Below are positions 8,375-17,686 of a stretch of 64,000 bases of DNA, piece by piece; within the stretch, counting starts at the first letter, position 1; each line of letters starts with the position of its first letter. The stretch is taken from the NCBI GenBank assembly GCA_963791945.1, contig CAWBUD010000002.1:3596001-3660000 (forward strand). Reading direction: 5' to 3'. This DNA comes from PALSA-1003 sp963791945 (GTDB taxonomy: Bacteria > Pseudomonadota > Gammaproteobacteria > Burkholderiales > Casimicrobiaceae). The notes beneath the pieces were generated by a model. That model was not told the DNA's origin and made no database searches. It saw only the letters and a list, made by a program, of their open reading frames with translations. The translations under genes and the position numbers were made by a program.

Positions 8375-11300
8375 GTCAATCGGCTCCTTCCGGCTCCTTC
8401 CGCGCTGGAGACGACGGTCGCGCTCTCCGCTTCCGGCACCGCAGGCTTGGGCTTCGCGGCGTGTCGCCTGCGGCCGAGTCCCTCAACGAAAGTGAAGTTG
8501 CCCGGGATGATGAAGACGCCCAGGCCGGTCGCGACCAACATGCCCCAGAACACGCCCGTGCCCATAACGTTCTGCGCGCCTGCGCCGGCGCCGGACGCCA
8601 ACATCATTGGCACGACGCCCAGGATGAACGCGAAGGCCGTCATCAGGATCGGCCGGAAGCGCAGCCGGGCGGACTCCAGCGCCGATTCCTCCAGCGACGC
8701 CCCCCCTTCGTGCTTTGCCTTGGCGAACTCCACGATCAGGATCGCGTTCTTGGCCGCCAGCCCGATCAGCATCACGAGGCCGATCTGCACGTAGACGTTG
8801 TTGTCGTAGCCCATCAGCCACACGCCGAAGAAGGCGCCCAAGGCAACCAGCGGTGATCCAAGCAGGACCGCCCACGGCAGGCGCCAGCTCTCGTAGAGCG
8901 CGGCCAGCAACAGGAATACACACACGATGGCAAGGATAAAGGTCGGTGCGGAGGCCGGTGCCACCTTTTCCTGGTAGGCCATCGACGAGTAGGCGAAGCC
9001 CATCTCCTTGGGCATCGTCTCCGCGAACACCTGCTCCAGCGCCGCGAGCGCCTGTCCGGAGGTGTAGCCGCGCGCGGGCGCGCCCTGGATCTCGACGGAA
9101 CGCTGCAGGTTGAACCGCGTCGTCAACTCGCTTCCCGCAACTTCCGTGATAGTGACCAGCGTGGACAGCGGAACCATCACGTCGGTCGTCTTCGAGCGGA
9201 CGTAGATCTTCCCGATGTCCTCGGCCTTCAGCCGCGCGTCCGCGTCGGCCTGCACGTAGACGCGGTACAGCCGCCCGAAGCGGTTAAAGTCGTTGACATA
9301 GGCGCCTGCCAGCGTCGCCGACAACGCCTGGAACACGTCGCTTACCGGGACGCCGAGCGTGCGTGCCTTCTCGCGGTCCAGTTCGACCTTGACCTGTGGA
9401 TAGTTTGGATCGAACGCGGTGAAGAGCGTGCCGAGCTCCGGCCGTTTCCTTGCTTCGGCGATGAATTTCCGCGCCTCGCCGCCGAGCTGGTCGATGGTCA
9501 GCGAACCGCTGCGATCCTGCAGCAGGAAATTGAACCCCGACGCGGCCCCGAACCCGGACAAGGTTGGAATATTGAACGGGAATATGACCGCCTCGGGGAT
9601 GGTCGCGAACTGCCGTTGCAGCCCCGCCATGATGCCCTTAACGTGCAGAGCGCTACCTTTGCGGTCCTCCCAAGGGTGCAAGCGAACGAAGACCGTTCCA
9701 TAGTTCGGCTGATACGTGCTGGTCACGGCACCGTAGCCGCCAATGGTCTGAAAGGATTCGACGCCGTCTGTCTGGGCGAGGATGTCCTCGACTTTCTTCA
9801 GTACCACGCTGGTCCGCTCGAGAGAGGCGCCGGGCGGGAGCTGGGCGGCGACGCCGAGAATTCCCTGGTCCTCGTCCGGGATGAACCCGGCTGGGAGCAT
9901 ACGCGCGAACAAACCGGCACCGAGGGCCACTGCGGCGACGAGCGCGATCGTGAGCAACGCTCGGCGCACGAGCAGGCGCGACACGTGTACGTAGCCGCTC
10001 GTCGTAACGTCGAACACCTTGTTGAAGCCCCGGAAGAACCCCCCCAACGGCCCGCGCATTGGTTTCGGCTGTTTCAGCAGCATCGCGCAGAGCGCGGGCG
10101 TCAGAGATAGCGCGTTGAACGCCGAGAGCAGCACCGAAATGGCGATGGTCAAGGCAAACTGCCGGTACATGCTGCCAACCAGTCCGCTGAGCAAGGCGAC
10201 GGGAACGAACACCGCGGAGAGAATCAGGGCAATACCGATGACCGGCGCGGAAACCTCTTTCATCGCCTGAACGGTCGCCTCGCGCGGAGTCATCCCGTGC
10301 TCGAGGTGGTGGATCACCGCCTCGACCACGACGATGGCGTCGTCGACCACGATACCGATCGCCAGCACCAGGCCGAACATCGACAATGTGTTGACCGAGA
10401 ATCCCAGGACCGGGAAGAAGATGAATGTGCCGATGAGCGAGACCGGGATCGTCAGCAACGGGATGATCGTTGCGCGGATGTTCTGCAGGAAGATGAAGAC
10501 GACCAGCGTCACCAGGACCAGCGCCTCGACGAAGGTCTTCAGGATCTCGTGGATCGAGGCCTGAACCGACGGCGTCGTGTCATAGACGATCTTGTAATCC
10601 ATCCCCGACGGAAAGAGCGCCTTCGCCCGCTCCATCGTCGCGTAAATCGTCTCGGCAGCCTTGAGTTGGTTCGCGCCCGGAAGCAGGTAAACCGCCATCG
10701 CGCCGGCCGGCTTTCCGTTCAGCCGCCCGAATGCGTTGTAGTCCTGCGAGCCAAGCTCGGCGCGGCCGATGTCCTTGATCCGGACCACGGCCCCGGTCGA
10801 GCTTTGCCGCACGATAACGTTCTCGAACTCCTCGGGCGTGACCAAACGGCCCGGAGCGCTGACCGTGTTGGTGAATTCCTGATCCTTGGGCGACGGCGCG
10901 GCGCCGACCTTGCCGGCGGGCGCCTGCAGGTTCTGGTCCTTGATCGCCGAGATGACGTCCGCTGGGGTGAGACCGAGCTTGGCCAGCTTGTCGGGTTGAA
11001 ACCAGATCCGCATGCCGTAGTCAGTCCCTCCGAAGAGGTCGACTTGGGCGATCCCGGGAATGCGGAGGAGCTGGTCGCGCAGGTTGATGCCGGCGTAGTT
11101 GATCAGGAAGTTGGCGTCGTAGGCATCCGTGGGCGAGTAGACCGAGATCAGCATCAGGACGCTCGGGCTCTGCTTCTTGACGGTGACCCCTTGCTGCGCG
11201 ACTTCCTGCGGCAGGCGCGCCTGTGCCGCCGAGACGCGGTTCTGCGTGAGGACATTGGCGATGTCTTGGTCCGTGCCGACCTCGAAATTCACATCCAATT

Positions 11301-11565
11301 GCATGCGGCCATCGCTGGTGTTCGAGGACTTCATGTAGATCAGCCGATCGACGCCGTTGACCTCCTGCTCGATCGGCGTCGCTACCGATTGTTCTACGGC
11401 CTCCGCGGACGCACCCGGATAATTCGCCGTCACGCGGATGTTGGGCGGGGCGAGAAACGGATACTGCTCCACCGACAATCCGGTGATGGTGATCGTGCCG
11501 AGCAGCACGGTCAGGATCGCGATGACGATCGCGACGATCGGACGGCGGATGAAGAACTCGCCCAC
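8371..11565 (-). CDS. RND multidrug efflux pump, HAE1 family
   Basis: 1064 residues, the usual length of AcrB/MexB-type proton/drug antiporters. It begins MGEFFIRRPIVAIVIA (GTG start, 2 bp after the adaptor stop), has the duplicated SSD/transmembrane layout with about 12 helices and two large periplasmic porter domains. Helix 4 contains GIVVDDAIVVVEAV, carrying the paired aspartates of the proton relay, and LAAKNAILIVEFAKA is present in the second half. These pumps bind hydrophobic or amphipathic drugs in the periplasm and inner membrane and export them through the outer-membrane channel. Sequence resembles the MexF/BepE-like branch, but substrate range cannot be read. Part of the 12815-6947 operon. 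Confidence 0.95.
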   Translation of the reverse strand: MGEFFIRRPIVAIVIAILTVLLGTITITGLSVEQYPFLAPPNIRVTANYPGASAEAVEQSVATPIEQEVNGVDRLIYMKSSNTSDGRMQLDVNFEVGTDQDIANVLTQNRVSAAQARLPQEVAQQGVTVKKQSPSVLMLISVYSPTDAYDANFLINYAGINLRDQLLRIPGIAQVDLFGGTDYGMRIWFQPDKLAKLGLTPADVISAIKDQNLQAPAGKVGAAPSPKDQEFTNTVSAPGRLVTPEEFENVIVRQSSTGAVVRIKDIGRAELGSQDYNAFGRLNGKPAGAMAVYLLPGANQLKAAETIYATMERAKALFPSGMDYKIVYDTTPSVQASIHEILKTFVEALVLVTLVVFIFLQNIRATIIPLLTIPVSLIGTFIFFPVLGFSVNTLSMFGLVLAIGIVVDDAIVVVEAVIHHLEHGMTPREATVQAMKEVSAPVIGIALILSAVFVPVALLSGLVGSMYRQFALTIAISVLLSAFNALSLTPALCAMLLKQPKPMRGPLGGFFRGFNKVFDVTTSGYVHVSRLLVRRALLTIALVAAVALGAGLFARMLPAGFIPDEDQGILGVAAQLPPGASLERTSVVLKKVEDILAQTDGVESFQTIGGYGAVTSTYQPNYGTVFVRLHPWEDRKGSALHVKGIMAGLQRQFATIPEAVIFPFNIPTLSGFGAASGFNFLLQDRSGSLTIDQLGGEARKFIAEARKRPELGTLFTAFDPNYPQVKVELDREKARTLGVPVSDVFQALSATLAGAYVNDFNRFGRLYRVYVQADADARLKAEDIGKIYVRSKTTDVMVPLSTLVTITEVAGSELTTRFNLQRSVEIQGAPARGYTSGQALAALEQVFAETMPKEMGFAYSSMAYQEKVAPASAPTFILAIVCVFLLLAALYESWRLPWAVLLGSPLVALGAFFGVWLMGYDNNVYVQIGLVMLIGLAAKNAILIVEFAKAKHEGGASLEESALESARLRFRPILMTAFAFILGVVPMMLASGAGAGAQNVMGTGVFWGMLVATGLGVFIIPGNFTFVEGLGRRRHAAKPKPAVPEAESATVVSSAEGAGRSRLT

Positions 11566-11567
11566 GG

Positions 11568-12815
11568 CTATTTCCCTCCTGCCTTCGTCGCCGGCGTGGG
11601 CTCGGCCTGTTTGCCCTGGGCCTTCTCGGCCATCTTCGCTACCGATGGGCTGACCGCGGGCGCAGCAGACGGGTTAACCTTGGTCCCGGGCCGGGCCTTC
11701 TGGATCCCATCCACGATCACCCGTTCGCCCGGTTTGAGACCGTCCTGAACGATCAGCAACGGCCCCACGGTTCCGCCCGGCTTGATGGTACGCAGCGCCA
11801 CCATGTTGTCGGGACCCACCACTAGCACGGTCTTCGTCCCCTGGATTTCCTGAACCGCCTGCTTGGGTATGAGGATCGCGTTCTCGGCCGTCTCGATAGC
11901 CGCCCGCACGCGGCCGAACTGCCCTGGGCGCAGCAGGGCGTTCGGGTTCGGAAACTCGGCGATGCCTGTGAGAGTGCCGGTCTTGACATCCACAGCCCGA
12001 TCGACGATGACCAGCTTGCCCTTGTACGGGAAGACGCTTCCGTCGGCCAGAACCAAATCGAGCGGCACGCCGAATCCCCGTCGCTCTGCGTGGCTACGAA
12101 GCCTGAGATATTCCGCCTCGCTGATTGTGGCCGAAACGCGAATGGGATCGACACTCGACACGGTGTCGAGCAGCGTGGCCCCGTCCTTGCCGACGAGGTT
12201 TCCGGGAGCGACCTGCCGCTGCCCGATAAGGCCCGTGATCGGGGAGCGGATCGTGCAATAGCTCAAGGCGAGCTCCGCCTCGACAACTGCGGCCTTGGAG
12301 GACGACATTCCCGCGTGGGCGGCCTGCAGATTCGCGACGGCGTTGTCGTAGTCCTGCTGGGGAACGGCGCGCCGCTCGGCCAAGGGTTTCAGGCGGCGCT
12401 CGTCGGTTTCGGCCTTGCCGAGTCTCGCCTGGGCACCCTCGAGCTGCGCCTTGGCCTGCAGCAGCTTCGCCTCGTATTCGCGCGGGTCGAGCGTGAACAG
12501 CAGCTGGTCCTTCTTGACGATCGTACCCTCGGTGAAGTGCTGCGCCGCGAGGTACGCCTGCACCCGGGCGCGGATCTCTACCGTCTCCTTGGCGTCGATC
12601 TGCGCGACGTACTCGCTGTAGATCGGTACCGTCTTCTGGATGACCTCGGCGACGATTACGGCCGGAGGCGGCGGGGCGGTGACCGCTTGCTTGGCCTTGT
12701 CGGCTTCCTTGCTCTGGTCGCAGGCGGCCAGCGAGAGGACCAACGATACGACCCCGAGCGCCGCCACCGCCCAAGCCCGCGACCGCCCTTTCCGGGACCA
12801 CTGGAGCAAGGCCAT
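11568..12815 (-). CDS. RND efflux periplasmic adaptor (AcrA/MexA family)
   Basis: About 415 residues starting at ATG 12815, chosen because AGAAGGAGAG sits 4-10 bases upstream. The N-terminus carries a lipoprotein signal with LSLAAC (cysteine near residue 32). Then come a short hydrophobic-rich linker (TAPPPPAVIVAEV), the barrel-sandwich half with DAKETVEIRARVQAYL, an alpha-hairpin (KLLQAKAQLEGAQARLGKAETDERR region), the second lipoyl half and the beta-barrel. The Ala/Lys/Pro-rich tail is low-complexity. It joins the pump to the outer-membrane channel. First gene of the three-gene efflux operon; no regulator of the TetR or LysR type is adjacent. Confidence 0.93.
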   Translation of the reverse strand: MALLQWSRKGRSRAWAVAALGVVSLVLSLAACDQSKEADKAKQAVTAPPPPAVIVAEVIQKTVPIYSEYVAQIDAKETVEIRARVQAYLAAQHFTEGTIVKKDQLLFTLDPREYEAKLLQAKAQLEGAQARLGKAETDERRLKPLAERRAVPQQDYDNAVANLQAAHAGMSSSKAAVVEAELALSYCTIRSPITGLIGQRQVAPGNLVGKDGATLLDTVSSVDPIRVSATISEAEYLRLRSHAERRGFGVPLDLVLADGSVFPYKGKLVIVDRAVDVKTGTLTGIAEFPNPNALLRPGQFGRVRAAIETAENAILIPKQAVQEIQGTKTVLVVGPDNMVALRTIKPGGTVGPLLIVQDGLKPGERVIVDGIQKARPGTKVNPSAAPAVSPSVAKMAEKAQGKQAEPTPATKAGGK

Positions 12816-12934
12816 CTCACTCTCCTTCTGGCGATATCCAATATCCATGCTCAAATCCGACACGCTCATCGCCCTTCACCACGCCGGGCGAGGTGTGCGC
12901 GCTGGCGGTCCGTGGGCGTCAGGTCGACGGCACC

Positions 12935-13525
12935 CTAGTTCAGCGCAGCGTCCTTGTAGTACTTGGTGCCCTTGGCGGTGAGCTCCAGCGCAAGTCCGTC
13001 GTCAGTGATCTGATAGAGCCATACGCCGGGTGCGATCGACATCGCGCCCGCGGCCCACGCGCCCTGACCGCCCGCCGTCGCGGCAGCAGTGGACTGCGCG
13101 CCGAGCTCCCAGCCGGAATTGACGAAGTTGCTGAGGCTTTGCGGCGTTTCGAAGACCCAGATCAAGCGGAATTTCTTGACACCGAATCCAAGCCCGGCCT
13201 GAACCTCCGCCATCTTCATGAACGTTTCGCGCTTGGTTCGGTTATCGACGGCGACGCCCTGTCCCGTGCCACCGCCGGCGACCAGGATCTTCATCCCGAA
13301 GTTGCTGAACACCGCATAGCCCGCGGCCTTGTCGATCGCGTTCTTCGCCGAGGGCTGCAGTTGGTAGAGGCGCGCGAGCGTTTCCTGCGCGACCTTGCGT
13401 ACCTCGTCACGCTTCTCGGTCTTGGTTGCCGCACCGGCGGCAGCGGTGAGCGTGAATAGCGTGATCAGCGCGCTTACCAAAGCGACGCCGCGCCACCCTG
13501 CACTGTGCGATGCGCTGTTGATCAT
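12935..13525 (-). CDS. SYLF/YSC84-domain lipid-binding protein, secreted
   Basis: 196 residues starting at ATG 13525 behind GGGAGA. A signal peptide covers residues 1-33 (cleavage after TAAAGA). The mature part is one SYLF (DUF500/YSC84) domain: AAGYAVFSNFGMKILVAGGGTGQGVAVDN, QAGLGFGVKKFRLIWVFE and APGVWLYQITDDGLALEL. SYLF domains in eukaryotes bind phosphoinositides; bacterial versions are exported proteins of poorly known role, presumably membrane-associated. The gene is divergent from the PAS kinase, and a palindromic operator candidate lies 77 bp upstream of its start (13602-13619), so it is a likely target of the adjacent FixJ-type regulator. Confidence 0.88.
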   Translation of the reverse strand: MINSASHSAGWRGVALVSALITLFTLTAAAGAATKTEKRDEVRKVAQETLARLYQLQPSAKNAIDKAAGYAVFSNFGMKILVAGGGTGQGVAVDNRTKRETFMKMAEVQAGLGFGVKKFRLIWVFETPQSLSNFVNSGWELGAQSTAAATAGGQGAWAAGAMSIAPGVWLYQITDDGLALELTAKGTKYYKDAALN

Positions 13526-13601
13526 GGAATCTCCCTCGATGCGTTGATACGCGAACCGTTGACGGTCGAGGGGAGGATAGCGAGACCGCGAGCGGGGCGA
13601 C

Positions 13602-13619
13602 ATTGGACCTTGGTCCCAT
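13602..13619. promoter_or_regulatory. Operator candidate 1, between SYLF gene and PAS kinase
   Basis: ATTGGACCTTGGTCCCAT, matching the palindrome ATTGGACC-NN-GGTCCAAT in all but one position. It is 77 bp upstream of the SYLF start and 160 bp upstream of the kinase start on the other strand, so it could act on both divergent promoters. Its recurrence before other units of the locus makes binding by the local FixJ-type regulator the simplest explanation, but that is inference. Confidence 0.7.
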
Positions 13620-13778
13620 ATCCAAGCGCGCTGATTGACCCAAGTCAAGAAGTCATATCATGACTACATTGCATCGGCGACCGGAGGGTACAATCGTATC
13701 CGGCTTTCAGGGGTGTAGGCTGGGGGCGACAGCTGCGTCGAGCGCGCCGGTGGGCTGCCGCATTGCTCGAGGGAGACG

Positions 13779-16382
13779 ATGATTTCGCTGGCAGCCGTAT
13801 GGCCGATGATCGCAGGGGCATGCCTGATCCTGGCGGCCATCAGCCTTAGAGTCTCGGCGATCGAGCGCGCTCGGCTCGCTTATCTGCTTTTCGCATTCAT
13901 GGCGTTGGCAGTGGCCGGCGTCGCGGTATGCGAAATGCTGATGATGCGGGCGCAAACCATCGAGCAGTTCGGCAGTGCGCAGCGCTGGATGCAGGTTCCC
14001 GCGTTCATCATCGTGGTCTCGATGGTCTGGTTCGTCCGGACCTTTATCGGGGCGGAGCGACTGTGGCTCGCGTACGCGATATGCACGCTTCGCCTGGTGG
14101 CCCTGATTGTCAACTTCTCGTCGGGTGCGAACCTCAACTACCGGCAGATCACGGCGTTGAGGCAGATCCGTCTTTGGGGCGGCGAAGTGGTGACCGCCGC
14201 CGACGGGGTGTTGAATCCGTGGACGTGGCTCGGGCAATTGACCTTGCTGCTGCTGGTCGTGTATGTGCTTGATGCCGCGGTTACCGCGTGGCGACGGGGC
14301 GACCGCGATGCGCGACGGCGTGCGGCGAACGTCGGCGGCAGCATCGCGGTGTGCGTTCTCGCAGCGGGGACCGACTATGCTCTGGTGTTGGAGCAGGTCA
14401 TCAGCCCCCCGTACATCATCGCCCCGACCTTTTTTTTCGTGCTTCTCGCGATGGGCTACGAATTGAGCGCCGATGTGGTTCGCTCGGACTGGCTCGGAAG
14501 GCTGTTGCGCGCGAGCAACGCCCGCTTGCGTGACAGTGATCGGCAGATGGATCTGGCCGCGGATGCGGCGGGACTCGGCTTGTGGCAATGGGAGGTCGGT
14601 CGCGACGAGGTGTCGATCAGCAGCATAGGCCGTGAACTATTCGGGTTCGCCCCGGATGAGGGTATCAGTCGCGAACAGCTCCTCTCATGCATCCATCCCG
14701 ACGACCGGGAAGATGTGCGCGAAGGGATCAACGCATCGCTGCGTGGAGGCGTTCATTACGAAAAGGAATTCCGCATCGTGCTGCCGGACGGCGGCACGCG
14801 ATGGCTCGCATCGCGCGGACGCGTCGAGCCTGGCGAGGATGGCGCTGCCGCGCTGATGTGCGGTGTTTCGTTCGACGTCACGGCGCGCAGGCGGTTCGAT
14901 CAGACGCTTCTCGAGACCGAAGGGCGCTTTCGCACCATGGCCGATGCGGCGCCCGTGATGATGTGGATGGCGGGTACCGACAAGTCGTGCACGTTCTTCA
15001 ACCGCGCGTGGCTGGAATTCACCGGGCGCACGATGAAGGAGGAGTTGGGGAACGGTTGGACGGACGATATCCATCCGGCCGACGCCGAGCGGTGTTTGCG
15101 CACCTATACCGACGCGTTCGATGCGCGCCGGGATTTCGCAATGGAATATCGCTTGCGCCGGCATGATGGCGAATATCGCTGGATCGTCGACAACGGCGCG
15201 CCTCGATTTGCGGCGGACGGTACTTTCGCCGGATACATCGGCTCGTGCTTTGACGTGACCGAGCTCAGGCGCGCAGAGGAGCGCTTGCGCCTCGTCGTCG
15301 AGGCCGCGCCGAACGCAGTGATCATGGTGGACGAAGCCGGCGGCATCGCGCTGGTCAACGAAAGGGTCACGGCGCTATTCGGCTACGCACAGGCAGAAAT
15401 CATCGGTCGTCCGATCGAAATGCTCGTCCCGGCGGCGCTACGCTCGGTGCATCGGGCGCATCGCGACGCGTATTGGCTGAACCCCGGACAGCGTCCGATG
15501 GGAATGGGCCGGGAGCTGTACGGGCAGCGCAAGGACGGGAGCAGGGTTCCGCTGGAGGTGGGTCTCAGTCCCATCCATACGAGCGAGGGCACGTTCATCC
15601 TCGCTTCGATCGTCGACATTACCGAACGACGCCGGATGGAAGTGGAAATGGCGAGCCAGCGCAGCGAGCTTGCTCACCTGTCGCGCGTGAACCTGCTGGG
15701 AGAGTTGTCCGGTTCGCTCGCTCACGAGTTGAACCAGCCCCTCACGGCCATTCTCAGCAACGCCCAGGCCGCGCTGCGATTTCTTGCGAACGACCCCGGC
15801 AACGTCGACGAGTTGCGGGATATCCTCGAGGACATCGTCGACGACGACAAGCGCGCCGGCGACGTGATCAGACGCCTTCGCGTGCTGTTCAAGAAGGGCG
15901 AGCCGCATCATGAGTTCGTGGACGTGAACGAGATCGTGCAGGACGTCATGGGTCTGATGCGCAGTGATTTCGTGAACCGCGACGTGAAGGTGGACGCCGA
16001 CCTCGCACCCAATCTCCCAAGTGTCAGGGGCGATCGGATACAGTTGCAGCAGGTGCTGCTCAATCTCATCGTGAACGGCTGCGACGCGATGGAGGGCGTC
16101 GGTGATCACCGTGCCCGGCTGCTCCTAGAAACCCGCCTTGCTCAGGACAACGGGGTCGAGGTTGCGGTAACCGATTACGGCAGAGGCATTGGCGCAGCGG
16201 AGATGGAGCGAATATTCGAGCCGTTTTTCACAACCAAGCCCCTGGGGATGGGACTGGGGCTTGCCGTCTGCAAGACGATCATCAACTCGCATGGCGGGCA
16301 CCTTGGAGCCGCCAACAATGCGAGCGGCGGTGCCACCTTCAGCTTCAGCATGCCTGCAGAGCAGGGAGCAAACGAAACATGA
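13779..16382 (+). CDS. Membrane-bound PAS sensor histidine kinase (FixL-like transmitter)
   Basis: 867 residues from ATG 13779 (GGGAGACG just upstream). The N-terminal ~225 residues hold about seven hydrophobic segments, resembling the 7TM sensor region of some histidine kinases. Three PAS domains follow (about 260-370, 385-500, 510-620), the first with a PAC-like VLPDGGTRWLASRGR and the third with PIHTSEGTFILASIVDITERRR. The transmitter has phospho-accepting H649 in SLAHELNQPL, an N box at VLLNLIVNGCDAM, and G boxes DYGRGIG and GMGLGLAVCK. The type is that of FixL/TodS-family kinases paired with FixJ-like regulators. No haem-binding PAS histidine can be claimed. Its stop overlaps the ATG of the regulator (ATGA). 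The signal sensed is unknown. Confidence 0.92.
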   Translation: MISLAAVWPMIAGACLILAAISLRVSAIERARLAYLLFAFMALAVAGVAVCEMLMMRAQTIEQFGSAQRWMQVPAFIIVVSMVWFVRTFIGAERLWLAYAICTLRLVALIVNFSSGANLNYRQITALRQIRLWGGEVVTAADGVLNPWTWLGQLTLLLLVVYVLDAAVTAWRRGDRDARRRAANVGGSIAVCVLAAGTDYALVLEQVISPPYIIAPTFFFVLLAMGYELSADVVRSDWLGRLLRASNARLRDSDRQMDLAADAAGLGLWQWEVGRDEVSISSIGRELFGFAPDEGISREQLLSCIHPDDREDVREGINASLRGGVHYEKEFRIVLPDGGTRWLASRGRVEPGEDGAAALMCGVSFDVTARRRFDQTLLETEGRFRTMADAAPVMMWMAGTDKSCTFFNRAWLEFTGRTMKEELGNGWTDDIHPADAERCLRTYTDAFDARRDFAMEYRLRRHDGEYRWIVDNGAPRFAADGTFAGYIGSCFDVTELRRAEERLRLVVEAAPNAVIMVDEAGGIALVNERVTALFGYAQAEIIGRPIEMLVPAALRSVHRAHRDAYWLNPGQRPMGMGRELYGQRKDGSRVPLEVGLSPIHTSEGTFILASIVDITERRRMEVEMASQRSELAHLSRVNLLGELSGSLAHELNQPLTAILSNAQAALRFLANDPGNVDELRDILEDIVDDDKRAGDVIRRLRVLFKKGEPHHEFVDVNEIVQDVMGLMRSDFVNRDVKVDADLAPNLPSVRGDRIQLQQVLLNLIVNGCDAMEGVGDHRARLLLETRLAQDNGVEVAVTDYGRGIGAAEMERIFEPFFTTKPLGMGLGLAVCKTIINSHGGHLGAANNASGGATFSFSMPAEQGANET

Positions 16383-17020
16383 CGAAACCCACCGTGGTCC
16401 TGGTCGACGACGACGCTTCGGTGTTGAGGGGATTGCGTCGACTGCTCGCGAGCTCGGGACTCGACGTCGTGACGTACAACTCGCCCGAGCAGTTTCTGGC
16501 TTCGCATGATCTCGACAGCTGCGGCTGCCTGATCCTCGATATCGAAATGCCCGGCTTGGACGGCATGGAGTTGCAACGGGTGCTGGTCGATAGAGGCTGC
16601 CTGCTGCCCATCATATTTCTCACCGGGCACGGCAGCATCGCGACGACCGTGCAGGCGATGAAGCGCGGGGCCGCCGATTTTCTGACCAAGCCTGCCGATG
16701 AAAAGGACCTGCTTGCGGCGGTTGCAAAAGCGTTCGACAGGAACCGCGCGCTGCGCGCGGCACGGGCGGAATCGAATGAGATCGAGCAACGCCTCGGAAC
16801 GCTCACTCCGCGCGAGCGCGAGGTGCTTGCGCACATCGTGTCCGGCAGGCTGAACAAGCAAATCGCAGCGGATCTCGGTACCGTCGAAAAGACGATCAAG
16901 GTCCATCGCGCGCGAGTGATGGAGAAGATGCGCGCGCATTCGTTTGCCGAACTAGTAAGGCTCGCCGAGCGTGCGCGGATCGAGCGCGCAGCGGGAGCGC
17001 GAGAGGACATCGCGCTCTGA
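16379..17020 (+). CDS. FixJ/NarL-type response regulator with LuxR HTH
   Basis: 213 residues: a receiver domain (about 1-120) with acidic residues D10/D11, phosphorylation site D54, T82 and K104, and a LuxR-type helix-turn-helix (about 140-200) with LTPREREVLAHIVSGRLNKQ and KTIKVHRARVMEKM. All key receiver residues are intact. It overlaps the kinase stop by 4 bp and is its evident partner. FixJ-family regulators dimerise on phosphorylation and bind palindromes; the ATTGGACC-NN-GGTCCAAT sites before neighbouring genes are the natural candidates for its operators. Relatives include FixJ, TodT/StyR-like and TtrR-like proteins, but the sequence does not identify a specific one. Confidence 0.92.
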   Translation: MTKPTVVLVDDDASVLRGLRRLLASSGLDVVTYNSPEQFLASHDLDSCGCLILDIEMPGLDGMELQRVLVDRGCLLPIIFLTGHGSIATTVQAMKRGAADFLTKPADEKDLLAAVAKAFDRNRALRAARAESNEIEQRLGTLTPREREVLAHIVSGRLNKQIAADLGTVEKTIKVHRARVMEKMRAHSFAELVRLAERARIERAAGAREDIAL

Positions 17021-17086
17021 ACGACGCTCCGTTGCACCGCACAGTGACCGACCGGACTCGCGCAGCCACCGAGAATCCGCTCGGGG

Positions 17087-17103
17087 ACTGGACATGGTCC
17101 AAT
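17087..17103. promoter_or_regulatory. Operator candidate 2 (weak), before receiver-only gene
   Basis: ACTGGACATGGTCCAAT keeps the half-sites TGGAC and GTCCA, but the spacer between them is 3 bp instead of 4, so it is the poorest member of the set. It lies 28 bp upstream of the receiver-only gene starting at 17132. Confidence 0.4.
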
Positions 17104-17131
17104 TCTCCACCATTCCTTATCCGCTCGCGAA

Positions 17132-17536
17132 ATGCCGCCTGTGCCCCCGCTGATTGCCGTTGTGGATGACAATGCGTTTGTGCACAAGGCTATTCGGCGG
17201 TTGCTACGCTCCGTCGGCTTCAGCGTCGAGACGTATTCGTCCGGCGCCGAATTTCTCGAGTCGATGCGCAGCCACGAGCCGGACTGCCTCGTACTCGACC
17301 TTCACATGCCCGACGTCAACGGGTTCGATGTCCACGCGCATTTGCGGCGCGTTGGGGCAACGATTCCCGTGGTGATCATGACGGGCCATGACTCGCCCCA
17401 GTCGCGATCGCGTGTGCTACAAGATGGCGCCAACGCGTACATCTGCAAACCGTTCGACGACGACGCATTGCTGCGGGCGATCACGGCTGCGATGAACGGT
17501 GAGCACCATCATCTCGACCACCCCGACAAGCGCTGA
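17132..17536 (+). CDS. Single-domain response regulator (receiver only)
   Basis: 134 residues that are entirely a receiver domain: acidic pair D12/D13, phospho-acceptor D56 in LVLDLHMP, T84 and K106 in CKPF are all present, so it should be phosphorylatable. There is no output domain; the short tail is His/Asp-rich (GEHHHLDHPDKR). The sequence is of the FixJ receiver type. Encoded 111 bp after the FixJ-like regulator on the same strand, with a weak copy of the shared palindrome 28 bp before the start. A role as phosphate sink or as a diffusible partner of the kinase is inference. Confidence 0.87.
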   Translation: MPPVPPLIAVVDDNAFVHKAIRRLLRSVGFSVETYSSGAEFLESMRSHEPDCLVLDLHMPDVNGFDVHAHLRRVGATIPVVIMTGHDSPQSRSRVLQDGANAYICKPFDDDALLRAITAAMNGEHHHLDHPDKR

Positions 17537-17577
17537 AGCGTTGATGCGTTCCCTCGAATCGCCGTCGTCCGCGCCGC

Positions 17578-17595
17578 ATTGGACCAAGGTCCACT
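17578..17595. promoter_or_regulatory. Operator candidate 3, before second receiver gene
   Basis: ATTGGACCAAGGTCCACT: the left arm matches the consensus exactly and the right arm differs at one position. It is 91 bp upstream of the gene starting at 17687 and just after the end of the preceding receiver gene. Confidence 0.65.
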
Positions 17596-17686
17596 GTCAC
17601 ACGTCGGACGGAAGGCATAGTTTGTAGGGCAACGATGCGTCGGCCGGGGGAAGCCTCCCGACGGCTCGACGCATCTGTGCCCGAAT

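Noticed and set aside
13688..13693. TACAAT as -10 box of the kinase promoter
   Set aside because: The best -35 candidate (TTGCAT) is only 14 bp upstream, too close for a normal sigma-70 promoter.
13779..16382. Haem-based oxygen sensing by the FixL-like kinase
   Set aside because: The transmitter resembles FixL, but none of the three PAS domains shows a recognisable haem-ligand histidine context.
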